Source of the DNA: an uncultured Pelagibacteraceae bacterium
GTDB taxonomy: Bacteria > Pseudomonadota > Alphaproteobacteria > Pelagibacterales > Pelagibacteraceae
Direction: 5' to 3'
DNA: 64,000 nt
NCBI GenBank assembly: GCA_902524545.1
Contig: CABZDW010000003.1
Location: 1-64,000 of the forward strand
Shown here piece after piece: positions 45,788-56,315 of the stretch. Positions within the stretch are counted from its first letter, which is position 1; each line of letters starts with the position of its first letter. The notes under the pieces are model-generated. The model was not told the DNA's origin. It saw nothing but the letters and a program-made list of their open reading frames with translations, and searched no databases. Both the position numbers and the translations under genes were made by a program.

Positions 45788-46156
45788 CTATTTATTTGTT
45801 TGTTTTATTAAGTTTTCTATTTTTTCCGCATACTCAAAAGACTCATCTTTTCGAAAAAGTAATTTTGGTAAAAATTTCATATCCACTTTTTGTGACAAGA
45901 TTTTTCTTATTAAAAATGAGTATTCTTTTAAAACATCAACTTTTTTCTCTGCATCTTTCCCTCCCAATGGAAGAACGTATGCTTTAGCAATTTTTAAATC
46001 CGGACTCATTCTTACCTCGGTAACCGTTATAGTATTTGTTTCTAAATTGGGCACCTTAGCCTCATTTCTCATAAAAATCATACTTAAAGACTGTTTGATC
46101 ATTTCTCCAACTCTAAGTTGTCTTTGAGATACCGGTTTTCCTATTCGATCTGCCAT
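45788..46156 (-). CDS. rbfA: Ribosome-binding factor A
   Basis: KH-like factor (122 aa) needed for 30S maturation. SQRQLRVGEMIKQSLSMIF is the conserved first helix, ITVTEVRMSPDLKIAKAYVLPLGG the core strand. It overlaps the infB stop by one base. truB, which normally stands between rbfA and rpsO, is absent. Confidence 0.93.
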   Translation of the reverse strand: MADRIGKPVSQRQLRVGEMIKQSLSMIFMRNEAKVPNLETNTITVTEVRMSPDLKIAKAYVLPLGGKDAEKKVDVLKEYSFLIRKILSQKVDMKFLPKLLFRKDESFEYAEKIENLIKQTNK

Positions 46157-48327
46157 TAAATTGACCTTTCTGTAGATGTAACACTAAAAGCTTCTATTGT
46201 GTCGTTTTTTTGGAAATCTATGTAATCTTTCACTGTAATACCACATTCTTGACCACCGCTAACCTGTTTAACTTGGTTTTTTTCTCTGAATAATGAGGAA
46301 ACTTTTCCCGTATAAATGATGGCGCCATCTCTAATAATTCTAACATCTGATGTACTATTAATTTCTCCTTCAGTCACTTTTGATCCTGCAACTTTGCCAG
46401 CACCTGAAACTTTAAAAATTTCCAAAATTTGCGCTGTACCAGTAATTTTTTCCTGTAGATCTGGTGATAATAATCCTGACATCTTCTTTTTAATATAATC
46501 TAAGACTTCATAAATTATGTTATAAGAAGAAATCTTAATTTTTTCATTTTCTGCAAGCTTTTTTGCTTCCTTGCTTGGCTTAACATTAAATGCAATAAGA
46601 ACAGCATTTGATGCTTTTGCTAGAGTGACATCTGTTTCTGTTACCATGCCTATTTCAGCTAAAATTATTTTTGGTTTAACTTCATCATGTGTGATTTGGC
46701 TTATAGCATTTTTGATTGCTTCTGAGGATCCGTGTACATCTGATTTGATTATTAAATTAAGTTCTTTTGACAAATTGTTAGAGAATGCAGATTCTTGGGT
46801 TGCAAAAGATAAAGGGTTTTTTCCAACTTTTTTTTCTTGAGCTCTATTTTCACTTAATGTTTTAGCATCTTTCTCTGTCTCTAAAACAATAAAATCGTCA
46901 CCAGCTTTAGATGCACCATTAATTCCTAAAATTTCTACTGGGGTCGAAGGTGAGGCTACATCAATATTTTGACCCTTGTCATTTATAATTGCTCTTACCT
47001 TACCCCATTTTAAACCACTTACAAAAAAATCACCTTTTTTAAGCATTCCTGTTGTTACAATTATATTTGCAACTGGACCTCTGCCAATATCTATTTTAGA
47101 TTCTAAAACAACACCAGTTGCTTTAGACTTGAAATCAGTTTTAAGATCTAATATCTCAGCTTGAAGAATTATCGACTCAACTAATTTGTCTAGATTTTTT
47201 TTCGTCTTAGTTGATACTTCTACCATAAGGGTATCTCCGGATAAGTCTTCCGCAATTAAATCGTGTTCCAATAATTGATTTTTTATCTTTTGTGGATCAG
47301 ATTCTGGCAAATCACACTTATTTATTGCAACTACTATTGGAACATTGGCAGCTTTAGCGTGTTTAATTGACTCTACAGTTTGAGGTTTCACACCATCATC
47401 TGCGGCAACAACCAAAACAACTAAGTCAGTTAATTTTGATCCTCTTGCCCTCATTTCTGTAAAAGCTGCATGTCCTGGTGTATCTATAAAAGTTAGTTTG
47501 CTCCCTTGACTCTCTATCTGGTATGCTCCTATATGTTGTGTAATTCCACCAAACTCACCTGAAACAACATTAGCACTTCTCAAAACATCTAACACAGAGG
47601 TCTTTCCATGATCTACATGACCCATTACAGTCACAATTGGAGGTCTATTTTTTAAATTTTCTGTTCTTGATGCTTTAATTTTTGAAATTATTTCCTCTGC
47701 TTTTTCCTCTCTTATTGGTGTATGCCCGAATTCTTTCACCAAATATTCTGCAGTGTCAGCAGCAAGTGTTTGATTAATTGTAACTGTAACACCCATTCCA
47801 AATAAGTGCTTGATTACATTGCTTGATTGTTCTGCCATTCTATTCGCTAGCTCTCTAACTGTTATAGCTTCAGGTATATTAATTTCTCTTTTTATAGGTT
47901 TGAGGTTCTCTTTACTTTGGTCTTTGTTTAGAATTTTATTTTCTTTTTCTCTTGCTCGCTTAACTGAAGCTAAACTTCGTTCTCTTGCCTCTATCTCATC
48001 ACTTAAAGCCCTGGAGACCGTTAGTTTTGCCTCCCTTTTTTTGGAACCTGATTTAATCTTTTTATCTTTTTTACCTGAATCATCTTTAAGCCTTTTTGTG
48101 GCTCTTTGCTCTGCAAGTTTTCTTTTTTCAAAATCATTTGAGTTAACTTGAATTTTTGTTGAAAACTTTGCTTTATTAGGCCTAAATGAGCTTCCTTTTT
48201 TTGCAAATTTACTATGAGATTTATCGATTACGACAGAATTTTTTCCTTGTGATTTTGAGTTGTCGAAGTTCTTAAAAGATTTTTTCGGCTTTCCAGAAAT
48301 TGTTAATTTTAATTTTTTGTTTTCCAT
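46156..48327 (-). CDS. infB: Translation initiation factor IF-2
   Basis: GTPase (723 aa) that delivers initiator tRNA to the ribosome. The N-terminal 140 residues are basic and low in complexity. IF2_N follows ([16 protein letters not shown]). G1 is [12 protein letters not shown]3 is DTPGHAAF and G4 is NKCD. Domains II-IV complete the protein. It is shorter than most IF-2 proteins, chiefly in the variable N terminus. ylxR, usual between nusA and infB, is missing. Confidence 0.97.
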   Translation of the reverse strand: MENKKLKLTISGKPKKSFKNFDNSKSQGKNSVVIDKSHSKFAKKGSSFRPNKAKFSTKIQVNSNDFEKRKLAEQRATKRLKDDSGKKDKKIKSGSKKREAKLTVSRALSDEIEARERSLASVKRAREKENKILNKDQSKENLKPIKREINIPEAITVRELANRMAEQSSNVIKHLFGMGVTVTINQTLAADTAEYLVKEFGHTPIREEKAEEIISKIKASRTENLKNRPPIVTVMGHVDHGKTSVLDVLRSANVVSGEFGGITQHIGAYQIESQGSKLTFIDTPGHAAFTEMRARGSKLTDLVVLVVAADDGVKPQTVESIKHAKAANVPIVVAINKCDLPESDPQKIKNQLLEHDLIAEDLSGDTLMVEVSTKTKKNLDKLVESIILQAEILDLKTDFKSKATGVVLESKIDIGRGPVANIIVTTGMLKKGDFFVSGLKWGKVRAIINDKGQNIDVASPSTPVEILGINGASKAGDDFIVLETEKDAKTLSENRAQEKKVGKNPLSFATQESAFSNNLSKELNLIIKSDVHGSSEAIKNAISQITHDEVKPKIILAEIGMVTETDVTLAKASNAVLIAFNVKPSKEAKKLAENEKIKISSYNIIYEVLDYIKKKMSGLLSPDLQEKITGTAQILEIFKVSGAGKVAGSKVTEGEINSTSDVRIIRDGAIIYTGKVSSLFREKNQVKQVSGGQECGITVKDYIDFQKNDTIEAFSVTSTERSI

Positions 48328-48337
48328 ATATCATCAC

Positions 48338-49891
48338 CTAATCTTTATAAACTATTTCTCTTGCAGACATTATCAAACTATCTGCTTCTTCCTTTGATAA
48401 CGCAAAATCCTCAAGATAACCCTCTATTCTTACTTTTGAGCCTCTGATAACGTCGTATCCGCCTGTTAATTCATCAGAGGCCAAATCAGCAAAATTTTCT
48501 AGTGTCAATATTTTTTTTTCACCTAATGTCACCAACATTCCTGGAGTTAAACCCTTTAAGTTTATCAAAGACTCTTCAAGGCCAAGTTCTTTAATTCTTT
48601 TTGAAATATCTTCTTGATCTCTCTCATAAAATTCTTTTGCTCTTTCAATCAATGCTTTTGCGGTATCCTTTTCAATACCTTCTATCTTTAATAAGTTTTC
48701 TTCTGAACTATCTTTAATATCATCAATTGTTGAAAAACCCTCAGCTACGAGTAATTGACCAAGAGTTTCATCTAATTCAAGATTTTTGACAAAATTTTCA
48801 GTCTTTTCCTTAAACTCAATCTGTCTTTTCTCTGAGTCCTCCTGATCAGTCATTATGTTAATCTCATAATTCAGAAGTTTCGTTGCTAATCGAACATTTT
48901 GTCCTCTTCTTCCGATGGCTTTACTTAAATTTTCTTCAGTCAAAATAACGTCTAGTTTTTTTCTTTCTGTGTCAACATTAACTCTGAGCACATCAGCTGG
49001 AGATAGTGCATTTGAGACTAAAATTGCTGGATCTTCTGACCAATTTACTATGTCTATTTTTTCACCTTGAAGTTCATTCACCACAGCTTGAACTCTTGAG
49101 CCTCTCATACCTACACATGCTCCAACAGGATCTAATGAAGTATCAACTGCTTTCACACAGATTTTTGCTCTACTGCCTGGATCTCTTGAGGAAGATTTAA
49201 TTTCTATAAGACCATCATAAATTTCAGGAACTTCTTGTATAAATAATTTTTCCATAAACCTTGGATGGGCTCTAGATAAAAATATTTGCTGCCCACGCTG
49301 TTCTCTTCTTACATCAAAACAATATGCTTTTATTCGATCTCCAGCTTTAATAATCTCTCTGGGTATAAGTTCATTCTTTTGAATAATAGCTTCAGTTTTT
49401 CCAAGATCGACTATAACATTACCAAATTCTAATCTTTTTACTATTCCACTTAATATGCTATCTTTTTTATCGATAAATTCATTAAACTGTCTGTCACGCT
49501 CAGCGTCTCTTACATTTGAGCTAATCACTTGTTTCGCTATTTGGGCTGCGATTCGACCAAAGTCAAATGAAGGTAAGGGTTGTAATATTTCATCACCAAC
49601 TATTTTACCCTTGTTACTTATATTAAGGTTTATCGCATCCTCAAGTTTAATTTCTGTATTGGAATTCTCTGGATTTGCCGAGACAATTAATTTTCTAAAA
49701 ATTTCTATGTTGCCATTATCTCTATTTATCAAAACTTTTATTTCGTTTTCTTGACCGAATTTAGATTTTGCAGCTTTAGCAATTCCTATCTCCATTGAAC
49801 TAATAATGAGTTCTTTATCAATAGACTTTTCTAACGCTACAGCTTCTGCGATTCTTAATAATTCAAGCTTATCAGCTCTTTTGTTTAACAT
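48338..49891 (-). CDS. nusA: Transcription termination/antitermination factor NusA
   Basis: NusA (517 aa from the ATG at 49891) binds RNA polymerase and modulates pausing and termination. After the N-terminal domain come an S1 domain (about residues 125-190), two KH domains (GACVGMRGSRVQAVV and LSKAIGRRGQNVRLA) and helix-hairpin-helix repeats at the C terminus. An upstream in-frame ATG (49930) would run through a terminator hairpin, so it is rejected. rimP is not upstream; metK is. Confidence 0.96.
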   Translation of the reverse strand: MLNKRADKLELLRIAEAVALEKSIDKELIISSMEIGIAKAAKSKFGQENEIKVLINRDNGNIEIFRKLIVSANPENSNTEIKLEDAINLNISNKGKIVGDEILQPLPSFDFGRIAAQIAKQVISSNVRDAERDRQFNEFIDKKDSILSGIVKRLEFGNVIVDLGKTEAIIQKNELIPREIIKAGDRIKAYCFDVRREQRGQQIFLSRAHPRFMEKLFIQEVPEIYDGLIEIKSSSRDPGSRAKICVKAVDTSLDPVGACVGMRGSRVQAVVNELQGEKIDIVNWSEDPAILVSNALSPADVLRVNVDTERKKLDVILTEENLSKAIGRRGQNVRLATKLLNYEINIMTDQEDSEKRQIEFKEKTENFVKNLELDETLGQLLVAEGFSTIDDIKDSSEENLLKIEGIEKDTAKALIERAKEFYERDQEDISKRIKELGLEESLINLKGLTPGMLVTLGEKKILTLENFADLASDELTGGYDVIRGSKVRIEGYLEDFALSKEEADSLIMSAREIVYKD

Positions 49892-49906
49892 ATGTTTGTT
49901 TGCTCC

Positions 49907-49933
49907 AAAAAAAAATGGGCAAAAGCCCATTTA
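49907..49933 (-). terminator. Intrinsic terminator between metK and nusA
   Basis: On the minus strand AAATGGGC pairs perfectly with GCCCATTT around a TTTT loop and continues into a run of T. It ends just 16 bases before the nusA ATG. It can terminate upstream metK transcription, or act as an attenuator in the nusA leader if transcription starts above it. Confidence 0.85.
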
Positions 49934-49990
49934 GTAAAAATCAATAATGTAACTGAAATATAGTAAAGTTTTTTTTTATTTCAACAGAAA

Positions 49991-51160
49991 CTATTTGGAA
50001 AATATACTTTTTTTGTCAGTTTTTTCCCATGAAAATGAACCATTAGTTTCTGCTGTTCTGCCAAAATGACCATAAGCAGCAGTTTTTTCATATATAGGTT
50101 TATTTAGCTGCAACATCTCTCTAATTCCCCTCGGACTTAAATTAAAATTTTCTTTAATTTTATTAACGACAAATATATTTTTATCTTGATCATCATCAAA
50201 CAAATCCACATAAATAGATAAAGGTTTCGACACTCCAATTGCATAAGCTAATTGTATTAAACATTTTTCTGCAATTTTTGACCCAACAACATTTTTGGCT
50301 ATATATCTTGCTGCGTAAGCTGCTGATCTATCAACTTTTGTTGGATCTTTTCCAGAAAAAGCGCCACCACCATGGGGTGCTGCTCCCCCATATGTATCAA
50401 CAATAATTTTTCTTCCTGTTAAACCGCAATCACCATCGGGACCGCCGATAACAAAGTTACCAGTTGGATTAACATAAAACTCATCTTCATTAAAATCTTT
50501 AAGAAAATTTTCTGGTATAGATTTCAATAAATAAGGTCTTAACAAATCTTTGACTTGGGATTGATTTATATCAGTTGAATGTTGAGAAGAAATAACAACT
50601 GATTTTACTTTTGAAGGTTTGCCTTCTACATACTCAAATGTTACTTGGCTTTTAGAATCTGGCTCAATATTCTTCAGTTTTCCTGATTTTCTATCTTCAG
50701 CCATTAATCTTAAAATTTTGTGTGAATAATGGATCGGCGCTGGCATCAATTCTTCTGTTTCACTACATGCATAACCAAACATAATACCTTGATCCCCAGC
50801 ACCCTCATCTTTATTTCCACTCGAGTCCACACCCATAGCAATGTCAATAGATTGGGAATGCAAATGACTTTCGATTTTAGTTGCTTCTCTCCAAGTAAAG
50901 CCCTCTTGATCGTAGCCGATATCTTTTATACAGCCTCTAACTTTTTCAATTAATTCATCTTTTTTAATTTCAGGACCTCTTACCTCGCCAGCTAAAACAA
51001 CCTTATTAGTCGTGGTTAGTGTTTCACAAGCTACTCTGGAATACGGATCTCGAGAAATATAAGTATCTACAACCATATCTGAAATCCTATCAGAAACTTT
51101 ATCTGGGTGTCCTTCAGAAACAGACTCGCTTGTAAAAAGATAATTCTTTAAATTACTCAT
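49991..51160 (-). CDS. metK: S-adenosylmethionine synthetase
   Basis: Makes SAM from methionine and ATP (389 aa). [18 protein letters not shown] is the conserved N terminus with the ATP-binding His. The signature [12 protein letters not shown] lies near residue 118 and [16 protein letters not shown] near residue 267. It overlaps lnt by 8 bp. A terminator separates it from nusA. I saw no SAM riboswitch; its 5' end lies inside lnt. Confidence 0.97.
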   Translation of the reverse strand: MSNLKNYLFTSESVSEGHPDKVSDRISDMVVDTYISRDPYSRVACETLTTTNKVVLAGEVRGPEIKKDELIEKVRGCIKDIGYDQEGFTWREATKIESHLHSQSIDIAMGVDSSGNKDEGAGDQGIMFGYACSETEELMPAPIHYSHKILRLMAEDRKSGKLKNIEPDSKSQVTFEYVEGKPSKVKSVVISSQHSTDINQSQVKDLLRPYLLKSIPENFLKDFNEDEFYVNPTGNFVIGGPDGDCGLTGRKIIVDTYGGAAPHGGGAFSGKDPTKVDRSAAYAARYIAKNVVGSKIAEKCLIQLAYAIGVSKPLSIYVDLFDDDQDKNIFVVNKIKENFNLSPRGIREMLQLNKPIYEKTAAYGHFGRTAETNGSFSWEKTDKKSIFSK

Positions 51161-52697
51161 TTCTAATTCTATTAAATGAAAATATAAAAGAAATATACAA
51201 TAAAATTATTAATACGAATATTTTATTTCCATATTTTGAAAATATTGTTGACTCTACTTTTTTAGTTTCAAATAAATCAACGAAACCAGATTGATTTAAA
51301 TCAACTTGTTTTTCAATAACTCCCATAGGATTAACTATTGCAGTTATTCCATTATTAGCAGATCTTAAAACATATTTACCACTTTCAATAGCTCTATAAA
51401 TACTATGCACAAAATGTTGATGGGGACCTAAAGACTCACCAAACCAACCATCCTCAGAAATATTTACAATAAAATCAAAATCTCTATTTTTGGAAATGTT
51501 ACCTGTATAAATTATTTCGTAACAAATAAGAGGTAACAGTCTCACTGAAAAGTTAAGTTTATTCACTTCTATAATCTTTCTATTTTTTCCTCTTGAATAA
51601 GATTGATAATTATTAGTTATTGTCTTTAATCCTATGAGACTTAGTATTTTTTCAAAGGGCAAGAATTCCCCAAATGGGACTAAATTAACTTTGTTGTATG
51701 TGTCCAATATTTTAAGTTTATGGTCATAAATTGTAAATGAATTGAAATATTTTAAAATTTGACCCTCTTTTTTTACATCATTGATACCAATTGATATTAT
51801 ATGATTTTCATTGAATTCATTCTCAAATAAAAATTTGTATTCTTTTAGTTGATCTTTTGATATGTCTGGTAAAATACCTTCAGGCCAAATAAAAATTGTT
51901 TTTTCATTAATTTGAGGTGAACTAATTTTAATTAAATCATCAATTACTTGGGTAGGGTCAGAGTCTTTATAGAATCTATTTATGCTAATATTTGAACTTA
52001 TAACTCGTATTTTATAGTTAAGCTTATTTGACTCGGTATTGCTAAACTTTTCTAATCTTTGTGAGCCAAAAACATAAAAGGAAAATGTTGTTATAAGAAA
52101 AAAAATACAAACAATGATTTCTTTATTGCTGTCCCTTAAAATAAAAAATGATGGGCTAGCAAAAAGGGAGATGCAAAAAAGATTGAAGCCGTAAGTGCCA
52201 ATAATTGATGTAATATGTAAAATTTTAATATGTTCAGAAAAACTATAAGCAATCAAATTCCATGGAAACCCAGTTAAAATTGTTCCCCTTATGAATTCAA
52301 TTAATCCAAATATCAAAGAAAAAAGTAAAAAAGAGCTTAAATTTTTCTTTGGCTTCAAGGTTATAAATAAAAATGATGCTAAACCATAAAATAAAGCTAA
52401 AAAAGCTGGAACTAAAACAACAGTCAGTGGTATCAAAAATTTAAAACTTTCATCAAAAGTTAATGATATTGAAATCCAATAAAGATTACTTGTAAAATAT
52501 CCAAGTCCAAATAACCACCCGTAAAGAAAAAATAATTTTTTGTTTTTACTGGCTTTAAAAATTTTTATCAAAAAAATATAAAAAAAACTAAAAGTAAAAA
52601 AATTGATAAAGATATAATTAAAAGGAGGTAAGCTTAATGATGTAAAGGAACCTAATAAAAATAGTATAGTTGAGTCAATATAAATTTTTTTTTTCAA
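51153..52697 (-). CDS. lnt: Apolipoprotein N-acyltransferase
   Basis: Inner-membrane enzyme (514 aa) that adds the third acyl chain to lipoproteins. The N-terminal third has about six membrane helices. The nitrilase-like domain follows, with Glu in [10 protein letters not shown], Lys in [16 protein letters not shown] and Cys in [12 protein letters not shown] last membrane helix ends the protein. The lipoprotein gene lptM here is a likely client. It is close to ybeY, with corC missing from the usual order. Confidence 0.93.
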   Translation of the reverse strand: MKKKIYIDSTILFLLGSFTSLSLPPFNYIFINFFTFSFFYIFLIKIFKASKNKKLFFLYGWLFGLGYFTSNLYWISISLTFDESFKFLIPLTVVLVPAFLALFYGLASFLFITLKPKKNLSSFLLFSLIFGLIEFIRGTILTGFPWNLIAYSFSEHIKILHITSIIGTYGFNLFCISLFASPSFFILRDSNKEIIVCIFFLITTFSFYVFGSQRLEKFSNTESNKLNYKIRVISSNISINRFYKDSDPTQVIDDLIKISSPQINEKTIFIWPEGILPDISKDQLKEYKFLFENEFNENHIISIGINDVKKEGQILKYFNSFTIYDHKLKILDTYNKVNLVPFGEFLPFEKILSLIGLKTITNNYQSYSRGKNRKIIEVNKLNFSVRLLPLICYEIIYTGNISKNRDFDFIVNISEDGWFGESLGPHQHFVHSIYRAIESGKYVLRSANNGITAIVNPMGVIEKQVDLNQSGFVDLFETKKVESTIFSKYGNKIFVLIILLYISFIFSFNRIRNE

Positions 52698-52698
52698 A

Positions 52699-53160
52699 TT
52701 AATTTACTTTAGATTTTACATGTTTATATAAAAGATTTTCTTCTTTTAACATTTTGAAATAATCTTTATTTTTTATATGATTAAAACCTAACAGATGAAG
52801 AAAACCATGAATGAATATTTTGATAATTTTTTCCTTAAATAACTTTAAATCTTGAGACTTAGGCTTATCTAAATAGTTATAACTAATTATTATATCTCCC
52901 AAATATACATTTTTTGAAATTTTAATTTTCCTACTAAACGGAAAAGATAAAATATCAGTAGATTTGTTTTTATTTCTAAAATTTTTATTTAACTTTTTAA
53001 TATTTCTATTATTGGAAAGTAATAAACTTAATGTAACTTTTTTATTTAGAAATTGGTATCTTTTTGGAAAAGCCTTACATATTTTTTCAAAAAAAAGATT
53101 TGTATTTTTAAGTCTTTTTGACCAAGCCTTCTCCTCGGAGAAGACATTAACTTTGATCAT
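52699..53160 (-). CDS. ybeY: Endoribonuclease YbeY
   Basis: Zinc-dependent RNase of 153 aa involved in 16S rRNA maturation and ribosome quality control. The metal motif H-X3-H-X5-H is present as HGFLHLLGFNH near residue 120. STDILSFPF is the preceding conserved segment. It overlaps phoH by 14 bp. Confidence 0.93.
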   Translation of the reverse strand: MIKVNVFSEEKAWSKRLKNTNLFFEKICKAFPKRYQFLNKKVTLSLLLSNNRNIKKLNKNFRNKNKSTDILSFPFSRKIKISKNVYLGDIIISYNYLDKPKSQDLKLFKEKIIKIFIHGFLHLLGFNHIKNKDYFKMLKEENLLYKHVKSKVN

Positions 53161-54148
53161 TGTTTGAGTATGCTTTTACTATTTTTGATACAAGTGGATG
53201 CCTGACAACATCTGAATGATCAAAATCAACTATTGATATCTCTTTTAAATGACCAAGCAATTCTTTTGACCGAACTAATCCAGACATACTTTTGTTAGGT
53301 AAATCAATTTGAGTTGGGTCTCCATTAACTACGATTTTTGAATTTTCACCAATACGGGTAAGAAACATTTTGATCTGAGTATCTGTAGCATTTTGTGCTT
53401 CATCTAAAATTGCAAAAGAATTTTTCAAAGTTCGACCTCTCATAAAAGCCAATGGTGCAATTTCTATATCTCCAATTTCAATCATTCTTTGGATTTTTTC
53501 AAAGTCAAAAAGATCATATAAAGAGTCGTATAACGGTCTTAGATAAGGGTCTACTTTCTCTTTCATGTCACCAGGCAAGAATCCTAAACGTTCTCCAGCC
53601 TCAACTGCGGGTCTTGACAAAATTATTCTTTCAATTTTTTTCTCCAAAAGCATAGTAAGGCCGACAGCAACAGCCAAAAAAGTCTTACCTGTTCCTGCTG
53701 GTCCGGCGGAAATTACAATATTACTTTGTCTTAAAGCTCTAACATAATTTTTTTGTTTCTCAGATCTTGGAATTATAGACCTTTTAGGAGTTTTAATTAT
53801 ATCAGTTACGTTATTGTTTTTTATTTTTTCATTAATCATAAATTTGTCTACAGAGGAAAGTATATCTTTATTTTCGACATTTCCATTATTAATAAATTGA
53901 TTAACTAAAAATTGGATCGCATTCTTTACTTTTTCATTTGTTTCTGGATCTGATTTTATAAGAATAGAATTTCCCCTTGAATATAAACTACATTTTGTAA
54001 TTTTTTCAAGTTCCTGTAAATTTTTATTAAATTCACCAACAACACCCATTAACAAATTGTTATCATGAAATATTACACTTAAAGAGTTATTATCTGAGTA
54101 AACAAACTTTAATGCTTGATCAATATTTTTTCTTGTTATTTCACTCAA
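53147..54148 (-). CDS. phoH: PhoH-like ATPase
   Basis: P-loop ATPase of 333 aa. Walker A GPAGTGKTFLAVAVGL lies near residue 155, FMRGRTLKNSFAILDEAQNAT contains Walker B, and the GDPTQIDLP motif follows. The N-terminal region is the usual KH-like part of PhoH2-type proteins. Placed in the miaB-phoH-ybeY-lnt order, pointing to a role in RNA metabolism (inference from context). Confidence 0.93.
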   Translation of the reverse strand: MSEITRKNIDQALKFVYSDNNSLSVIFHDNNLLMGVVGEFNKNLQELEKITKCSLYSRGNSILIKSDPETNEKVKNAIQFLVNQFINNGNVENKDILSSVDKFMINEKIKNNNVTDIIKTPKRSIIPRSEKQKNYVRALRQSNIVISAGPAGTGKTFLAVAVGLTMLLEKKIERIILSRPAVEAGERLGFLPGDMKEKVDPYLRPLYDSLYDLFDFEKIQRMIEIGDIEIAPLAFMRGRTLKNSFAILDEAQNATDTQIKMFLTRIGENSKIVVNGDPTQIDLPNKSMSGLVRSKELLGHLKEISIVDFDHSDVVRHPLVSKIVKAYSNNDQS

Positions 54149-54150
54149 AT

Positions 54151-55479
54151 TTATGCAACTTTCTGATTTGAATTATCTATAGTTTCACCAAATAAAGTGC
54201 TTCTATTACTTTTATGAATTTTTACTTGAACAATTTTTCCAATATCACTTCTTTTACCGTCAAAGATTACTGATGTCATGTGCTTGGATCTTCCGAATGT
54301 TTTGGTTTTATCGTCTGTAAAATTTTCAACTAATACTTCTACAATACTATTTTCTAAAGATTTATTCTTTTGAATCTGATTTCTGAACAACTCATTTTGA
54401 ATTCTTTCTAATCTTTCAAATGAAGTTTTTTTGTCAATTAAATTTGAATTTTCAGAGACGGTTCCAGGTCTAGGGCTAAAAATATATGAATAAGAATTTA
54501 TAAATTTTACTTTTTTAATTAAATTTAAAGTATCTTCAAAATCATGATTTTCTTCTCCAGGATAGGCTATTATAAAATCACTTGAAAACTCTATTTTTGA
54601 ATTAATTTCTTTTAGCTTATTAAATGTTTCAAGGTAATTCTCAATAGAATGATTTCTATTCATTAATTTTAATATTTTATTCGATCCGCTCTGTACTGGT
54701 AAATGTATCAGAGGCATAAGTTTATTTGAACTCTTATAAATCTCAATCAAATCATCAGTCATATCTTTAGGATGAGATGTTGTATATCTTACCCTTTTAA
54801 TTCCATTTAATTTTTCAATATTTACTATTAAATCTGATAAACGAAAACCATTACTTTCATAAGCATTAACATTTTGACCTAACAAAGTTATTTCTTTTAC
54901 GCCGTTGTCGATTAAATATTTTGCTTCATCTAAAATTTGGCTAGGTGGTCTTGAGTACTCTGGTCCTCTAGTATAAGGAACTACACAAAAATGACAAAAC
55001 TTATCACAGCCTTCTTGGATTGTTAAAAAAGATGAAACCTTTCCTTTTTTATTTTTTATTTTACTCAAATATTCAAATTTTGTAACTGCATCAAACTCGG
55101 TTACTTCAAGTTTACTTTTTTTTTCAATATAATTCAAAATCGTATCATTAATTTTGTGGTAAGCTTGAGGACCTATTACCAAATCAATGAAAGGCTCTCT
55201 TTTCAGCATCTCTTGATTTTCTGCTTGAGCAACACAGCCTGCAATAATAACTAATGGTTTTTTTTTATATCTAAAGATTTTTTTTACTCTACCTATTTCA
55301 GAATAAACTTTTTCTTTAGCTTTATCCCTTATATGACATGTGTTTAATAAATAACAATTAGCATCTTCGTATTTTTCTGTCTTTTCATAACCAATTTTTT
55401 TTACAGTATCTAATATTCTATTAGAGTCATACTCATTCATTTGACACCCAAAAGTTTTAATAAAAATTTTTTGATTCAT
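54151..55479 (-). CDS. miaB: tRNA-2-methylthio-N6-dimethylallyladenosine synthase
   Basis: Radical-SAM methylthiotransferase (442 aa) acting on A37 of tRNAs. The N-terminal UPF0004 domain begins IKTFGCQMNEYDS with cluster cysteines (also LLNTCHIRD and IAGCVAQ). The radical-SAM motif is CDKFCHFCVVPYTRGPEYSRP. A TRAM domain ends the protein. It is 2 bp from phoH and abuts fur. No miaA lies in the window. Confidence 0.95.
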   Translation of the reverse strand: MNQKIFIKTFGCQMNEYDSNRILDTVKKIGYEKTEKYEDANCYLLNTCHIRDKAKEKVYSEIGRVKKIFRYKKKPLVIIAGCVAQAENQEMLKREPFIDLVIGPQAYHKINDTILNYIEKKSKLEVTEFDAVTKFEYLSKIKNKKGKVSSFLTIQEGCDKFCHFCVVPYTRGPEYSRPPSQILDEAKYLIDNGVKEITLLGQNVNAYESNGFRLSDLIVNIEKLNGIKRVRYTTSHPKDMTDDLIEIYKSSNKLMPLIHLPVQSGSNKILKLMNRNHSIENYLETFNKLKEINSKIEFSSDFIIAYPGEENHDFEDTLNLIKKVKFINSYSYIFSPRPGTVSENSNLIDKKTSFERLERIQNELFRNQIQKNKSLENSIVEVLVENFTDDKTKTFGRSKHMTSVIFDGKRSDIGKIVQVKIHKSNRSTLFGETIDNSNQKVA

Positions 55480-55920
55480 TTATTGAGGCTTTTTTTTAAC
55501 CCCATACAATTCTAATTTATGATCTACTAATTTATAACCGTATTTTTCTGCAACTTTTTTTTGAAGTTTTTCTATTTCATCATCCACAAATTCTATGATC
55601 TCACCTGTTTTAATGTCTATCAAATGGTCATGATGGCTTTCGATCATTGCTTCGTATCTTGCTTTTCCACCCTTAAAATCGTGTTTTGTCAATATACCAG
55701 CCTCTTCAAATAATTTCACTGTCCTGTAAACTGTAGCTATACTAATTTTTGAGTCAATTTTCGAAACACGGTTATAAAGCTCATCTACATCTGGGTGATC
55801 TGACTCTCCATATTCAGACTTTGACTCCGAAATTATTTTTGCAATAATTTTTCTTTGCTCAGTAAGTTTAACGCCTTTGGCTAAACACTTTTGCTCAATT
55901 GTATCTGTTGAATCTGACAT
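55480..55920 (-). CDS. fur: Fur-family metal regulator (Fur/Mur)
   Basis: A 146-aa Fur-superfamily repressor. GVKLTEQRKIIAKII opens the DNA-binding domain and ISIATVYRTVKLFEEAGIL is the recognition helix. ESHHDHLIDIKTGEIIEF is the classical Fur metal site. Like manganese-responsive Mur of alphaproteobacteria it has no CXXC zinc pairs. It adjoins miaB directly, a known order. Which metal it senses (Fe or Mn) cannot be decided. It differs from the Irr-like gene at 40.3 kb. Confidence 0.92.
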   Translation of the reverse strand: MSDSTDTIEQKCLAKGVKLTEQRKIIAKIISESKSEYGESDHPDVDELYNRVSKIDSKISIATVYRTVKLFEEAGILTKHDFKGGKARYEAMIESHHDHLIDIKTGEIIEFVDDEIEKLQKKVAEKYGYKLVDHKLELYGVKKKPQ

Positions 55921-55928
55921 ATCTAATT

Positions 55929-56315
55929 TTAACTTATATAATAAGGTTTAATCAAATTTTTTTTAAGGTTAAATTTACTGCAAAGATGCGGTATATTCTC
56001 ATAATTAATATTAATTTCATTCTTAAAGTCCTTAAAACTAAAGCAATAATAATCGATTTTTTTTATCATATGAATTGCTTTTATTGTTGATAAAGAATTT
56101 CTAATACCTGCAAAACTGCCAGGACCTCTATTTATATAAATTGATTCAATATCACCTACCTCTAAATTATTAATTTTTAAAAAATCCATAAGTAAAACAA
56201 TAAGTTTTTCATAATTATTTTTACTATTTTCATGAGTAACACTATAAGTATTATGATTATCAATGATCATAAAAAAAATATTATCTTTTACAGCATCTAT
56301 AATTAATTTATTCAT
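55929..56315 (-). CDS. tsaB: TsaB, shortened
   Basis: tRNA threonylcarbamoyladenosine synthesis partner TsaB/YeaZ, 128 aa from the ATG at 56315. MNKLIIDAV is the ASKHA-fold start and NRGPGSFAGIRNSLSTIKAI the family signature. The usual protein is about 210-230 aa; the C-terminal half is missing, with stop 8 bp before fur. The N-terminal lobe, which contacts TsaD in known complexes, is retained, so it may still work. A longer upstream ATG (56498) is rejected because the added residues are antisense to a deacetylase gene. The first 53 bp overlap that gene. Confidence 0.82.
   Translation of the reverse strand: MNKLIIDAVKDNIFFMIIDNHNTYSVTHENSKNNYEKLIVLLMDFLKINNLEVGDIESIYINRGPGSFAGIRNSLSTIKAIHMIKKIDYYCFSFKDFKNEININYENIPHLCSKFNLKKNLIKPYYIS

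Noticed and set aside
49892..49930. Longer nusA start
   Set aside because: The extra codons are the terminator hairpin itself and are not part of NusA homology.
49991..51190. SAM riboswitch upstream of metK
   Set aside because: SAM-responsive RNAs occur in SAR11, but the metK start lies within lnt and no leader or pseudoknot pattern was visible.
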